64,000 nucleotides of DNA from Akkermansia massiliensis (lineage in GTDB: Bacteria > Verrucomicrobiota > Verrucomicrobiia > Verrucomicrobiales > Akkermansiaceae). Within the stretch, counting starts at the first letter, position 1, and every line of letters starts with the position of its first letter. Of this stretch, positions 17,578 through 26,729 are shown one piece after another. Below the pieces are notes generated by a model, which saw only the letters and a list, made by a program, of their open reading frames with translations, made no database searches and was not told the DNA's origin. The DNA lies in the NCBI RefSeq assembly GCF_018847375.1, contig NZ_CP072036.1:2790001-2854000 (forward strand). Direction: 5' to 3'. The position numbers and the translations under genes were made by a program.

Positions 17578-18027
17578 TCAGGCCGTTCTGACTTTAATCA
17601 CCAGTTTACGGAGAGCCCCTTCCCCGATGCAGCCGGCATGGGCGTCCTCCGGGAAAAAGACGGCGAACTGCCCCGGCTTCACGGTAAAAGAGGTGTCCGG
17701 CGCATCGTCGTAATGCTGCGCGTCCTTTTCCATGTTGAACGGTTCGGAAGGCTTTTCCAGGGCAGAGCGGTCCTTCCACGCAAACCCTTCCTCCCGTGAA
17801 AGGGGAACGTGGATGTCAATGAACCTGTCGTGCACTTCCATGCGGGCCTTCTCCGGCTTCTTCATCGCCGGCTCATTCACCATCACAATCAGGGCGTCTT
17901 CCTCCAGGACATGGGGGCCCGGTTCCAGGGAAGCCGGACCGGCCTCCCTGACAAAATCGAAAGCCCGCTGGAAAAGGGGATTCAAAGACTCGTAACGGGC
18001 GGAATCGGAAAGGGAGGCAATAATCAT
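17578..18027 (-). CDS. YhcH/YjgK/YiaL (EbgC-like) family protein, possible sialic-acid anomerase
   Basis: 149-residue cupin-like protein from ATG 18027; longer upstream frames are rejected because the family begins at MIIASLSDSARY. Motifs include VNEPAMKKPEKARMEVHDRFIDIHV and FFPEDAHAGCIGEG, which provide the Glu/His metal site. E. coli YhcH (NanQ) speeds anomerisation of N-acetylneuraminate, while YjgK/YiaL and EbgC act in other sugar pathways; sialic acid would fit a mucin user, but no nan gene is in view. It converges on the amylase gene. Confidence 0.82.
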   Translation of the reverse strand: MIIASLSDSARYESLNPLFQRAFDFVREAGPASLEPGPHVLEEDALIVMVNEPAMKKPEKARMEVHDRFIDIHVPLSREEGFAWKDRSALEKPSEPFNMEKDAQHYDDAPDTSFTVKPGQFAVFFPEDAHAGCIGEGALRKLVIKVRTA

Positions 18028-18918
18028 GGCGCAGGCTCCATCCCGGAGCGGTCTCATTGTAACGGGCCGGAAAAGCCCGTCAAACCCTTTGACCCTTTTC
18101 CATGGGAATTCCCGGACTTGCCGGGACACGGCGCACGCCGGCCCCCACTTCCCGCTCCGGACAATTCCTGACCGGGCCCCCGTCCGGCGGAAGGAAAGCC
18201 GTGAAACCGGAGTTTCAGGAAACGGACGGGGAGGCACTGGCTCCATCCGCCTCCCTTTATTGAGGTATTCCTCCCCCGCGGCTGCCAACTACAAGCATCA
18301 CCAGCGCAGGAAAACACCTTCTTAACGTCTCCATAATATATTCTGTTTCAATTACCTAAAACATAGAGAAGACCATGCATCGGATTAACAATCCGGAGTC
18401 AAGCATGAACATCTGAAAGAAAAACGTTTTCGGGAAATTTCCCTTGTCCATACTCCGTAAATCGTCAGCTTCTGTTCCTGATGCAATAGATTTTCTCTTC
18501 GTTCCGCAACGAAGCAGGGAAGCCCGAACTTCCGGGAAAGACGCGTCTGGGAAAGGAAACAGCCATGAGATGAGGAGCAGGCTCCCGTCCTTTCCAGGCG
18601 AAAGGCAACCTGCAAAAGAAACGGTGGATTTGCACCTCCCGCGCCTGGGAACGGAAGGCTCCCGCCTTTCGTGGGTAAAAAATCTTTCCGCAGCGCAGCG
18701 GAGGTTCTCCTTCAATAGCCGCCATCCTGCTCCGGCGAGAGTATCCATTAGGGCCGGGAGTTCCCAATTCCCAGGCAGTATGCGGGCTTGGAAGAAAACG
18801 GGAAAGTGTTTGTTAACCATGCATTTGAGCTTTCCTTCGTTCCCGTTTGAAACGTCTCCGGAGCTCCGCGGATTGTTAATCCGGTAGTTTGCGAATAATT
18901 CAATCATTCCACACGAAT
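18028..18918. other. Long noncoding region with an inverted-repeat-bounded segment
   Basis: About 890 bp without a recognisable gene. Positions 18381-18395 and 18869-18883 are perfect 15-bp inverted copies (CGGATTAACAATCCG and its complement), and each is itself a small hairpin. The enclosed ~500 bp carries overlapping open frames on both strands (for example minus 18356-18931) that show no domain. It could be a small non-autonomous element or a pair of regulatory hairpins; no target-site duplication was seen. Confidence 0.4.
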
Positions 18919-19626
18919 ATGAAGAAAGCATTATACCTCATCATCCACCTGGCCGTGGCCTCTCTGGCAGGCGTCGCTGCGGCGGCAACCGTCGAGCTGA
19001 TGCCCGACATCGGCGCCATGACGGGCCAGGGCTACAACTCAGCGGGACGCCTTGCCGGGGACGGCATCACGGGAGACGACGTTAAAAACTGGCTCGGTTC
19101 CCGGGCTGACGGATGGTACACCACTACCGGCAACGGCGACATGCGCTGGGGGAACGCCACCTCCAACACGGAAGACCAGACCATCAACCTGCCCAGCATG
19201 CCCGGCACGGCGGGCGTCTGCTTCGGTCTGAAAATGACCATTGAAAACATTCAGGATTACTCCGGCCTGAGCTTCAGCATGAACCTCACCCCGTCCGGAA
19301 CCACCGGAACGTACACGTATTCCGTCTGGTATGAAACCAGGGACGGGGAAATGGTGGAACTCTGCAAGGGAACGAGGAACAATGACGGCTCCCCCTGGAA
19401 CGTTCACTATGACCTCACGGAAGACCAGTTGAGAGCCATGAAGGAAAACGGCAACGGCAAGGTCTATGCCGTGGTGGGAAGCTCCGGAGGCCGGGGAGGA
19501 GATAACGCCACCGTGGAAGACCTTTCCCTGGAAGGGACGCTGGCCGTCCCCGAACCGGCCGCGGCCTCCCTGGGCCTGCTGGGGCTTGCCGCCATGATGC
19601 TGCGCCGCCGCAGGGTACGCGCCTGA
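18919..19626 (+). CDS. PEP-CTERM sorted exported protein
   Basis: 235-residue surface or exopolysaccharide-associated protein. It has a signal peptide (KKALYLIIHLAVASLAGVAAAA), a soluble beta-rich domain (TVELMPDIGAMTGQGYN; later GLSFSMNLTPSGTTGTYTY), and an exact C-terminal sorting signal: VPEP, a hydrophobic helix (SLGLLGLAAMMLRRRR) and a basic tail. Such tails are processed by an exosortase; none is in the window. ATG 18919 is chosen because an upstream TTG at 18889 would spoil the signal peptide. It is followed by a strong terminator, so it is probably monocistronic. The function of the mature domain is unknown. Confidence 0.88.
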   Translation: MKKALYLIIHLAVASLAGVAAAATVELMPDIGAMTGQGYNSAGRLAGDGITGDDVKNWLGSRADGWYTTTGNGDMRWGNATSNTEDQTINLPSMPGTAGVCFGLKMTIENIQDYSGLSFSMNLTPSGTTGTYTYSVWYETRDGEMVELCKGTRNNDGSPWNVHYDLTEDQLRAMKENGNGKVYAVVGSSGGRGGDNATVEDLSLEGTLAVPEPAAASLGLLGLAAMMLRRRRVRA

Positions 19627-19649
19627 AATGTGCTTTCTTCCAATGAATC

Positions 19650-19680
19650 AAGGCTGTTCCTTCACCGGAACAGCCTTTTT
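19650..19680 (+). terminator. Intrinsic terminator after the PEP-CTERM gene
   Basis: Perfect 11-bp stem AAGGCTGTTCC/GGAACAGCCTT, 6-nt loop, followed by TTT. Confidence 0.85.
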
Positions 19681-19828
19681 CATGTTCCGGCGTCTTCTCC
19701 AGGAGCAACCATGGAGACGGCTTTCCGGCCTTTCCCCTTTTCCTTCATCCGGCAATTAGTCAGTCAGAAAACCCTTCCGTCCGCCGGAAGGCGGTCCCAG
19801 CCGTTTTCCCTGCCTTATGAACACGTTA

Positions 19829-19843
19829 TTGCCCGCGAGGCAA
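19829..19843. promoter_or_regulatory. Short inverted repeat upstream of merR
   Basis: TTGCC-CGCGA-GGCAA, a 5-bp-arm dyad about 35 bp before the -10-like hexamer of merR. It could be a second regulatory site; support is only its position and symmetry. Confidence 0.25.
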
Positions 19844-19874
19844 CGCAAAACGCTTGCCATCCCGCAACCGGTAG

Positions 19875-19893
19875 TATATTAGAGTAACTGTAA
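19875..19893 (+). promoter_or_regulatory. merR promoter -10 and overlapping MerR-type dyad (site 1)
   Basis: A TATATT hexamer (19875-19880) is overlapped by the dyad TTAGAG-TAA-CTGTAA (19879-19893). A TTGCCA at 19854-19859 is a possible -35 with short spacing. The overlap with the -10/start region suggests autorepression. The same dyad occurs at three other promoters in the window. Confidence 0.5.
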
Positions 19894-19908
19894 GCCATCA
19901 ACTGCACA

Positions 19909-20394
19909 ATGATCACACAAAAGACCCCATCCAGCTCCTACCGGCCTTCCTATGACCGCACTCCCAAATATACCGTGAAACAGGTTGCGGAAATGATGGA
20001 GATGTCCGCCTACACCATCCGCTACTATGAAAACGCCGGATTGATTCCGGACGTGGACCGCAGCGGAGGCAATGCCCGCATGTTTTCAGACTACACCCTG
20101 GGCTGGCTGCGCTTGGTTCACTGCCTCCGGATGACGGGCCTCCCGATTGAAGGCGTCAAGCACTACATCGACCTGTGCCAGGAAGGGGACACCACCATTC
20201 CGGAACGCGCCGAACTGATTTTCAAGCAGGAGAAAAGCCTCCGTGAACAGCTTCGCATCCTGAAAAAACAGATGGAAGTCTTGAAGTACAAGAAGAAATT
20301 CTACCAGGATCTTTTGAACAACCACAGGCCGGACAGCTGCAATCCGCTGAACCACGTCAGCGCCAGCGAACCGAACATCGCTCCGGAAGAATAA
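19909..20394 (+). CDS. MerR-family transcriptional regulator
   Basis: 161-residue DNA-binding regulator. The winged helix-turn-helix is at residues 21-65 (YTVKQVAEMMEMSAYTIRYY, then ENAGLIPDVDRSGGNARMF), followed by a helical linker and a long dimerisation coiled coil (residues ~100-140, rich in KKQMEVLKYKKK). The conserved metal-binding cysteines of MerR/CueR are absent; it is closer to regulators of alcohol or aldehyde stress of the AdhR type. A 15-bp dyad at its own promoter recurs in front of flavodoxin-, DUF3737- and alcohol-dehydrogenase-led units, so these are its likely targets (inference). Confidence 0.88.
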   Translation: MITQKTPSSSYRPSYDRTPKYTVKQVAEMMEMSAYTIRYYENAGLIPDVDRSGGNARMFSDYTLGWLRLVHCLRMTGLPIEGVKHYIDLCQEGDTTIPERAELIFKQEKSLREQLRILKKQMEVLKYKKKFYQDLLNNHRPDSCNPLNHVSASEPNIAPEE

Positions 20395-20419
20395 GCTTTC
20401 CCTTAAATCCGCAACAGGA

Positions 20420-20463
20420 GGCGTCCGGGAATTCCAGTGGAATTCCCGGACGCCCCGTTTTTT
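20420..20463 (+). terminator. Strong bidirectional terminator between merR and the CMD-cupin gene
   Basis: Perfect 16-bp stem GGCGTCCGGGAATTCC/GGAATTCCCGGACGCC with a 3-nt loop and a following T-tract. Confidence 0.85.
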
Positions 20464-20550
20464 CCTTCATTTCCCGTCAAGGAGAAAAACCTTCCCGGCT
20501 TCCCCCCTCTCCGAAGGAAAAGGAGGAAACGCCGGAAAATCCCTGCGCTT

Positions 20551-21606
20551 TTATTTGCTTCCCGTCGCCTCCGCATACTCCGCATCGGTCACGGGGCCTC
20601 CCCACGCCGTCCTGTTGGAAGCCGCCCTGGGCGTGATGCCGAGGTGCACGAACTCACTGTCCGGCGCCGCGCCGTGCCAGTGCTCCGTATTGGCCGGGAT
20701 TTCCACCACGGAACCGGGCGTCAGGCGCCGGGCGGCCTTGCCGCGCTCCTGGTAGTATCCCGTGCCTTCCGTACAGAACAGCACCTGGCCCACGGAATGG
20801 CTGTGCCAGTTGTTCCGCGTGCCGGGGGCAAAGGTGACGTTATAGGCGGACATGTCGTAATCCCTGTTGTCCACCAGCATGGCTACCCAGGCTTTTCCGG
20901 TGAAATTGGCCGGAGCCGGCTCCCCTTTGGGGAAGGCGTCCTTCTTCCCGGCAGCGGCGGATACGGCCAGAATGGCCTCCACCTGCCCGTCAGTCAGGCC
21001 GTTGTGCTTCCCGATGCGGATGTGGGAGTTCAACTGGCTTTCCGTGCCCGTCATGGCGGCCAGGGCCGCGATGGTGGCGAGCTCCCGGGTCTTCCAGTCC
21101 ATATTGTCGCGGCCGAAAATGTCCCCGAACAAATGCGCCTTCAGGAACTCGTCAATGGCCGGGGCGAACAGGAAAAGATCCCCCTTCACCGGAGCGCCGC
21201 AAAGCTTCGTCTGGTTGGCCGTGCCGAAGTCGATGCTCTTTCCGGCGGGCGGCGCTCCCGCCTCCGCTCCCACCGTATCATTGATGCCGCGCGAGGCGCG
21301 GTCCTTCGCCAGAACCATCAACTCATTGAGAGCGTTCAGGCTGCGTGGAAAACCGCAATAGGCATACATCTGGACCAGCACCTCCTTGAGCTCGTTCAGG
21401 GTCAGTCCGGCATCCAGCCCCGCCGTCAGGGCGTTCCGCAGGCCGGGCATGTCGCCCCTGGCCGTATGGGCGCTGATGGCGGCAATCTGTTGTTCTTTTG
21501 GCGACAAGGCGCTTGTATCGTTATTCATGGTTTGGGCTTCTGAAAGGTTCATCAAACAGGCAAGGGAAAAAGCCATTCCCGCAAGGGTTCGTTTCATAAG
21601 GAGCAT
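20551..21606 (-). CDS. Exported carboxymuconolactone decarboxylase-like and cupin fusion protein
   Basis: 351 residues: signal peptide (RTLAGMAFSLACLMNLSEA), two CMD/AhpD-like helical domains (residues ~35-115 and ~130-215, the second with NMDWKTRELATIAALAAMTG and LNSHIRIGKHNGLTDGQVEA) and a C-terminal cupin (residues ~230-345) with the metal-binding GTRNNWHSHSVGQVLF and GSVVEIPANTEHWHGA motifs. The AhpD CxxC is missing in the second CMD domain, so a peroxidase role is unlikely. Proteins of this layout often occur with flavodoxins and aldo/keto reductases. The ATG overlaps the flavodoxin stop (TAATG), giving a two-gene operon. Confidence 0.85.
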   Translation of the reverse strand: MLLMKRTLAGMAFSLACLMNLSEAQTMNNDTSALSPKEQQIAAISAHTARGDMPGLRNALTAGLDAGLTLNELKEVLVQMYAYCGFPRSLNALNELMVLAKDRASRGINDTVGAEAGAPPAGKSIDFGTANQTKLCGAPVKGDLFLFAPAIDEFLKAHLFGDIFGRDNMDWKTRELATIAALAAMTGTESQLNSHIRIGKHNGLTDGQVEAILAVSAAAGKKDAFPKGEPAPANFTGKAWVAMLVDNRDYDMSAYNVTFAPGTRNNWHSHSVGQVLFCTEGTGYYQERGKAARRLTPGSVVEIPANTEHWHGAAPDSEFVHLGITPRAASNRTAWGGPVTDAEYAEATGSK

Positions 21607-22184
21607 TATTTGTTGATGGTGATCGTGTCATTGACCCACTTGACCAGCGCGGGCCTGGCCGTCCGGATGCCTTCCCCGGCAAAAGCTCCGCCCTTGAGAA
21701 CGGTGGACTTGGGGCACAGCTTCCGCACCTCGTCCCCGCAGCGCGCCATGCCGCCGCCTCCGTGCGTCACAAACGGAATCACCGTCTTGCCGGAAAGGTC
21801 GTGGCTTGCCAGGAAAGAGGCGACCGGAGGCGCAATCGTGCTCCACCAGTTGGGACTGCCGATGAAAATCACGTCGTACTTGCCCATGTCCTCCACCCTG
21901 GCGGCCAGCTCCGGCCTGACGCCTTCCTGAATCTCCTTTTTGGCCTGTACCGTACATTCCCGGTACCCGGACGGGTAAGGCTTGACCGGCTTGATTTCAA
22001 ACAGGGTTCCGCCCGTCGCCTTCTGAATCTGCGCGGCGGCGTACTTCGTATTGCCGCCCCATGAATAGTAGGCGACGAGCACCTTGGCAGGTTCCACGGA
22101 AACCTTGGGCTGTTCCTGTCCCGAGCATCCGGCCCCCGTCATCAGGGCGGCCGCCAGCGTGCATATCATTGATATTGTTTTCAT
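21606..22184 (-). CDS. Flavodoxin-fold lipoprotein
   Basis: 192 residues with a lipoprotein signal (MICTLAAALMTGAGC, lipobox TGAGC) and a flavodoxin domain: the FMN phosphate loop region VLVAYYSWGGNTKYAA, IFIGSPNWWSTIAPPVASFL, and VIPFVTHGGGGMARC. It should bind FMN and carry electrons at the periplasmic face, or reduce quinones or other electrophiles. It is the first gene of an operon with the CMD-cupin protein. A MerR-type dyad fills the spacer of its promoter. Confidence 0.87.
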   Translation of the reverse strand: MKTISMICTLAAALMTGAGCSGQEQPKVSVEPAKVLVAYYSWGGNTKYAAAQIQKATGGTLFEIKPVKPYPSGYRECTVQAKKEIQEGVRPELAARVEDMGKYDVIFIGSPNWWSTIAPPVASFLASHDLSGKTVIPFVTHGGGGMARCGDEVRKLCPKSTVLKGGAFAGEGIRTARPALVKWVNDTITINK

Positions 22185-22283
22185 GAATTTAATGTCTGGG
22201 TTGGAAGGCCGCGCAGAAAACAGCCCGGGAAGAAAAACGGCTTCATCCGGCAGTCTCCGTGCACGACCCTTGTTCCTTCTTCC

Positions 22284-22313
22284 TGTCTAAACGTTAGAGC
22301 AGCTATAAGTCAA
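22284..22313 (-). promoter_or_regulatory. Promoter of the flavodoxin-CMD operon with MerR-type dyad (site 2)
   Basis: On the minus strand TTGACT (22308-22313), then the dyad TTATAG-CTG-CTCTAA (22294-22308), then TAGACA (22284-22289), an 18-bp spacer. A dyad lying between the -35 and -10 of a lengthened spacer is the classic arrangement of MerR-activated promoters. Confidence 0.5.
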
Positions 22314-22366
22314 CATGTTTTCCCTCATCTGTTCCAAAGATTGCACCCACTCCACTCTAAACACTC

Positions 22367-23506
22367 TTATTCCTCTTTCCGGAGCCGGATCAGCACGATT
22401 TCCGAAGGAACGCCGATGCGGATGGGAAAGCCGTTCCAAATCCCCGCCCCGTTGGAGACATACAGCTTCATACCCCCCACCGTGTACAATCCGGACACAA
22501 AGCCCTCGTTGAACCGGGCCACCAGCCGGTCAATGCCGGCAATCATGCCGCCGTGCGTATGGCCGGAAACCTGGAGGTCCACGCCGTGCTCCGCCGCTTC
22601 CGGGGCCAGCCGCGGCTGATGGGCGGCGAGGATGCGCACCCCCTTTTCCGGGGCTCCCGCCAGCGCCTTGCGTATATCCGGCACCTCCTTTCCCATGATG
22701 CCGGCTACAGGATCCGTCACCCCCGCCAGCACTACCGCGCCCCCGCCCGTCTGCACATGTTCATTGTGAAGCATACGGATGCCCAGGGTGGGCAGGAACT
22801 CCATCCACTCCTCATAACCGGAATAATACTCATGATTGCCCGGCACGCCAAACACCCCGTACCTGGCCTTCAAATCCGCAAGCGGCCTCAAATCATCCCC
22901 GTGCACGGGAACCGTCCCGTCCACGAAGTCCCCGGCAATAATGACGATGTCCGGATTCAGGGCATTCGTGCGTTCCACAATTTTCCTGATGCGGTCCGCC
23001 CGCGTGATGCCGTCCACATGAAGGTCCGCCAGCACGGCGACTGTCAGGCCGTCCGCCCCATCCGGCAGATGGTTCACGGAAATCGTTTCCTCCTTCACCC
23101 GCGGCACCCCGGTTCCTCCGGCCATCCCCACGGTAGCCAGTACGGCGGCGAAAGCCAGCAGGGCAAGATTCACCCGGTTGCCGATGATGCGGAACCGTTC
23201 CGTCTTCTTCTTCCGCAGGCAGAACAGAACCAGCAAATACAGGAGGCGCGCCACGTCCGCCGCCAGCAGCAGGAAAAAGAACAAGAAAAGCACGGAGAAC
23301 AGCCATGCGGCCGCCAGCAGGACGCCTTCCGGCAGAACCGGGGAGAAAAACATGGGGCCGCCGAACAAATGCAGCAGATGGAATTTGAACGCCGCCACCG
23401 CCAGAAGGACGGCGAGCAGGGCCTTCCAGCCCCATTTCAGCCTAAGCGGCAGAATGGCGCGGCAGAAAACGTAAACCGCCAGCAATGCTCCGAAAATCAG
23501 TATCAT
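22367..23506 (-). CDS. Membrane-anchored metallophosphoesterase
   Basis: 379 residues. The N-terminal ~135 residues form about four transmembrane helices (ILIFGALLAVYVFCRAILPL; VLFLFFFLLLAADVARLLYL); the C-terminal part is a calcineurin-like phosphoesterase with all metal motifs: VLADLHVD, IIAGDFVDG, GVPGNHEYY, AAHQPRL and SGHTHGGM. It resembles YkuE/YaeI-type enzymes that act on phospholipid or UDP-sugar headgroups; the substrate is not predictable. ATG 23506 is chosen because the first helix starts there. Confidence 0.87.
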   Translation of the reverse strand: MILIFGALLAVYVFCRAILPLRLKWGWKALLAVLLAVAAFKFHLLHLFGGPMFFSPVLPEGVLLAAAWLFSVLFLFFFLLLAADVARLLYLLVLFCLRKKKTERFRIIGNRVNLALLAFAAVLATVGMAGGTGVPRVKEETISVNHLPDGADGLTVAVLADLHVDGITRADRIRKIVERTNALNPDIVIIAGDFVDGTVPVHGDDLRPLADLKARYGVFGVPGNHEYYSGYEEWMEFLPTLGIRMLHNEHVQTGGGAVVLAGVTDPVAGIMGKEVPDIRKALAGAPEKGVRILAAHQPRLAPEAAEHGVDLQVSGHTHGGMIAGIDRLVARFNEGFVSGLYTVGGMKLYVSNGAGIWNGFPIRIGVPSEIVLIRLRKEE

Positions 23507-23646
23507 GTGTCTCTTGCTTAAAATGGCTTGAACCCCGCCGGAACGGGAAGAACGCTGTCCTTCCCCTGCGAACAACCGGCAGACGGCTTATCATGTTGAG
23601 TCCCTCACCGTAATCAGCTCCCTTCAAAATCAGCCGCAGAACCTCC

Positions 23647-24726
23647 TTATTTCAGATGCTCCTGAAAGAACTGCTCGATTTTGCCGAAAGGAATAACCCC
23701 GGCTTGATTGTCATAGAGATCCACATGGCTCGCGCCGGGAATGATCATCAGCTCCTTGTTGTCCCCTTTCAACTTCTTGAAGGCATCCTCGCTGAAATAG
23801 CGTGAATGGGCTTTTTCTCCGTGAATCATGAGCACGGCGCTGCGGATTTCACCGCTGTACGCCAGGAGGGGCATATTGATGAACGAGAGCGCGGAGGTGG
23901 TATTCCATCCGCCATTCGAGTTGAGCGAACGCTTGTGGTAGCCGCGGGGCGTCTTATAGTAATTGTAGTAATCCTTCACGAATCCTGGGGCATCGTCAGG
24001 CAGGGGATCGGGCACGCCCCCCGCGAGCGCATAAGAACCGTTCTTCGCATCGGCGGTGCGCTGGGCATTCAGTTGCTTGCGAAGCTCATAACGGGCGTCG
24101 GCGTCCATCGCGTCGAAATAGCCGTTCGCGTTCACGCGGCTCATATCGTACATCGTGGACGCTACCGTCGCCTTGATGCGGGTGTCGATAGCCGCCGCGT
24201 TCACCGCCATGCCGCCCCACCCGCAAATGCCGATGATTCCGATGCGTTCGGGGTCCACGTCGTCGCGTGTGGAGAGGTAGTCGACGGCTGCGGAGAAATC
24301 CTCCGTATTGATGTCCGGGGAAGCGACATAACGGGGTTCCCCGCCGCTCTCTCCCGTATACGAGGGATCAAACGCGATCGTTAGAAAACCGCGCTCGGCC
24401 ATCGTCTGGGCATAGAGCCCGGAAGATTGTTCCTTCACGGCTCCGAAGGGGCCGGAAACGGCGATAGCCGGCAACTTTCCGCCGGCCTTCCGGGGGATAT
24501 ACAAATCCGCGGCCAGCGTAATGCCGTAGCGGTTGCGGAAGCTTACCTTGCGGTGGTCTACCTTGTCGCTCTTCGGAAACACCTTGTCCCATTCCTGCGT
24601 TAAATTCAGTTGTTCGTTCATGATCCTGTCCGTGTTGGCGTTATTGTTTTCAGCGGATAAGCTCCCTGCACAGCAAATGCAGGCGGAGAAAGCCGCGCAA
24701 AACCTTTTAAATGAATGCCCTGTCAT
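23647..24726 (-). CDS. Exported alpha/beta hydrolase with a Cys nucleophile elbow
   Basis: 359 residues with an N-terminal signal (CAAFSACICCAGSLSA) and a dienelactone-hydrolase-like fold. The nucleophile elbow reads GIIGICGWGG, placing Cys168 where serine esterases have Ser; the acid/His side is SHVDLYDN near the C-terminus. An oxyanion-type motif SGPFGAVKEQ precedes. Such proteins are annotated alpha/beta hydrolase or YcjY-like; substrates are unknown. A paralogue with the same elbow is at 60391-61455. It lies 24 bp downstream of the aldo/keto reductase, in one operon with it. Confidence 0.83.
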   Translation of the reverse strand: MTGHSFKRFCAAFSACICCAGSLSAENNNANTDRIMNEQLNLTQEWDKVFPKSDKVDHRKVSFRNRYGITLAADLYIPRKAGGKLPAIAVSGPFGAVKEQSSGLYAQTMAERGFLTIAFDPSYTGESGGEPRYVASPDINTEDFSAAVDYLSTRDDVDPERIGIIGICGWGGMAVNAAAIDTRIKATVASTMYDMSRVNANGYFDAMDADARYELRKQLNAQRTADAKNGSYALAGGVPDPLPDDAPGFVKDYYNYYKTPRGYHKRSLNSNGGWNTTSALSFINMPLLAYSGEIRSAVLMIHGEKAHSRYFSEDAFKKLKGDNKELMIIPGASHVDLYDNQAGVIPFGKIEQFFQEHLK

Positions 24727-24750
24727 CTTTCCAATACTTGAGGTGAATTA

Positions 24751-25596
24751 TTACTTTACGTAATTGATCAGGTACAGGACTGACTCCGGGTCCTGATGGC
24801 ACAGGAAAAGGCTCTCTCCGCGGTCCAGCCTGGCGATGGCCCCCATGTCCTCCTGGGAAAGTTCAAAGTCAAAGACGTTGAAATTCTCCTCCATCCTTTC
24901 CCGGTGGGTCGTCTTCGGAATGACGATGACGCCGCGCTGGATCAGGAAGCGCAGGGCCGTCTGCGCCGGAGTCTTGCCGTACTTCTCTCCGATGTCCTTC
25001 AGCACCGGATTCGTGAAAAATCCATTGCGGCCTTCCGCGAAGGGCCCCCAGGATTCCATCCTGGTACCGTACTTCGCCATCAGCTCCCGGGCCTTCACCT
25101 GCTGGTTGAACACGTGCGTTTCCACCTGGTTGACGGCGGGCTTGATCTCGCAGAACTCCGCCAGGTCCACAAAACGGTCCGGATAAAAATTGCTCACGCC
25201 GATGGCACGGACCTTTCCGGCCCGGTTAGCCTCTTCCATGGCCCGGTAAGTGCCGTAATAATCGTTGAAGGGCTGGTGGATGAGCAGCAGGTCCACGTAA
25301 TCCGTGCGCAGTTTGCGCAAGGACTCGTCAATGGAAGCCTTCGCCTTTTCATACCCGCCGTTGGTAATCCACACCTTCGTGGTGAGGAACAATTCCTCGC
25401 GCGGCACCCCGCTCTTCTCCGCCGCGCGGCCTACGGCCTCCTCATTGCTGTAAATCTGGGCCGTATCAATGGAACGGTAGCCGGCGCCGATCGCGTCCAG
25501 CACGCAGCGCTCGCACTCTGCGGCGTCGGGAATCTGAAAAACTCCAAAGCCCAGGATAGGCATGACAACTCCGTTGTTTAATGTAACTTCTTCCAT
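24751..25596 (-). CDS. Aldo/keto reductase
   Basis: NADPH-dependent carbonyl reductase of 281 residues. The tetrad is visible: D44 and Y49 ([14 protein letters not shown]), K74 (TTKVW) and H107 (LIHQPF); the cofactor motif [19 protein letters not shown] near the C-terminus supports NADPH. It resembles 2,5-diketo-gluconate reductase/YvgN-type enzymes that detoxify aldehydes. The operon continues into the Cys-hydrolase downstream and begins upstream with DUF3737, PatB and DUF362 genes. Confidence 0.9.
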   Translation of the reverse strand: MEEVTLNNGVVMPILGFGVFQIPDAAECERCVLDAIGAGYRSIDTAQIYSNEEAVGRAAEKSGVPREELFLTTKVWITNGGYEKAKASIDESLRKLRTDYVDLLLIHQPFNDYYGTYRAMEEANRAGKVRAIGVSNFYPDRFVDLAEFCEIKPAVNQVETHVFNQQVKARELMAKYGTRMESWGPFAEGRNGFFTNPVLKDIGEKYGKTPAQTALRFLIQRGVIVIPKTTHRERMEENFNVFDFELSQEDMGAIARLDRGESLFLCHQDPESVLYLINYVK

Positions 25597-25645
25597 AACT
25601 GTTTCTGTTTTTTATTATTTTTGATATTGAAAGGAAAATACTCCG

Positions 25646-26653
25646 TTAAACGCCCTCCTGCGGTTCCAGCTCCTTCAGCTCATACTTCCTGGTACCCAGG
25701 CCTATCTGTTCGGCGTAATCCACCGTGTGCCGCCCATGACGGCTTTCAATGCGCTCGATCAGGGGTTTGCTGTTGTCTCCGGCGGAAGGCTTGACGGCGT
25801 AAACGAGGTCCAGGCAGGCTTGGTCCAGCGCCACCGGGTCAAGGGAAGCCAGAATGCCGATGCCCTTCATCTCCGGGTCATGGGGGTGGGCATCGCAATC
25901 GCAGTCAATGGACAGCTTGTTCATCACGTTGATATACAGAATCCTGTCCCCGAAGTAATCGGCCACCGCCTGAGCGGAGGCGGCCATGGACTCCAGAAAG
26001 TCGTCCTGCGCGGCCAGATTGTTCCACACGGCGGCAACGTCCCGCGTTTTTCCGGCGGAATGGATGTACGCCTTGCCGCTTGCGGAAGCCACGCCGATGG
26101 ACTGGTTCTTGATCACGCCGCCGAAGCCGCCCATGGCGTGCCCCTTGAAGTGGGCCAGGTTGATCATGAAATCATAATTCTTCAAATGGTTCCCTACGAT
26201 ATCGTATTCCAGGTGCTTCCTGTCCTTCACCGGAATGGTGAACTCTCCCTCCGCGTCCATGATGTCCACCCTGGCAATGTCGGAAAAACCGTGCTCCTTC
26301 GCGGCACGTAGGTGGTCTTCCGTCCGGGACCGCTTGCCGCCGTAAGCCGTATTGCACTCTACGATGGTGCCGTTCACGCGGTGCACCAGGCCCTTGATCA
26401 GGGCCGGACTCAGGAAATTGCGGCCGCCCGGCTCCCCGGTGCTGATCTTGACGGCCGCCTTTCCCGTGGCCGGACGCCCCAGGGCCTCGTAAATTCTTAC
26501 GAGAGCCTCCGGAGAAATCTCCTTCGTCATCCATACCCTGGAAGCTCCGTTCTTCTCCGCGGCCGCGCCCAGCGCATATTCCGGCAAGGCCAGGCACGCT
26601 AGGGCCGCGGTGGAAGACTGGAGCCACGCTCTTCTCGTCATATTGTTTCTCAT
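25646..26653 (-). CDS. DUF362 protein with Tat-type signal
   Basis: 335 residues from ATG 26653. The N-terminus MTRRAWLQSSTAALACLAL resembles a twin-arginine signal and ends before ALGAAAEK, which suggests export of a folded, cofactor-bearing protein. DUF362 hallmarks are AHFKGHAMGGFGGVIKNQSI, DCDCDAHPHD and GILASLDPVALDQACLDLV. Many DUF362 proteins are linked to iron-sulfur ferredoxins; the CDCD segment could contribute ligands, but a classic 4Fe-4S motif is not seen. It is within the redox operon. Confidence 0.83.
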   Translation of the reverse strand: MRNNMTRRAWLQSSTAALACLALPEYALGAAAEKNGASRVWMTKEISPEALVRIYEALGRPATGKAAVKISTGEPGGRNFLSPALIKGLVHRVNGTIVECNTAYGGKRSRTEDHLRAAKEHGFSDIARVDIMDAEGEFTIPVKDRKHLEYDIVGNHLKNYDFMINLAHFKGHAMGGFGGVIKNQSIGVASASGKAYIHSAGKTRDVAAVWNNLAAQDDFLESMAASAQAVADYFGDRILYINVMNKLSIDCDCDAHPHDPEMKGIGILASLDPVALDQACLDLVYAVKPSAGDNSKPLIERIESRHGRHTVDYAEQIGLGTRKYELKELEPQEGV

Positions 26654-26729
26654 GGCAACTTGATTGTTTGTTCTTGATGATCGTTCTTCGCGCTCTCTCC
26701 ATTGAGACCTTTCAGGCCGCCGGCCGCGT

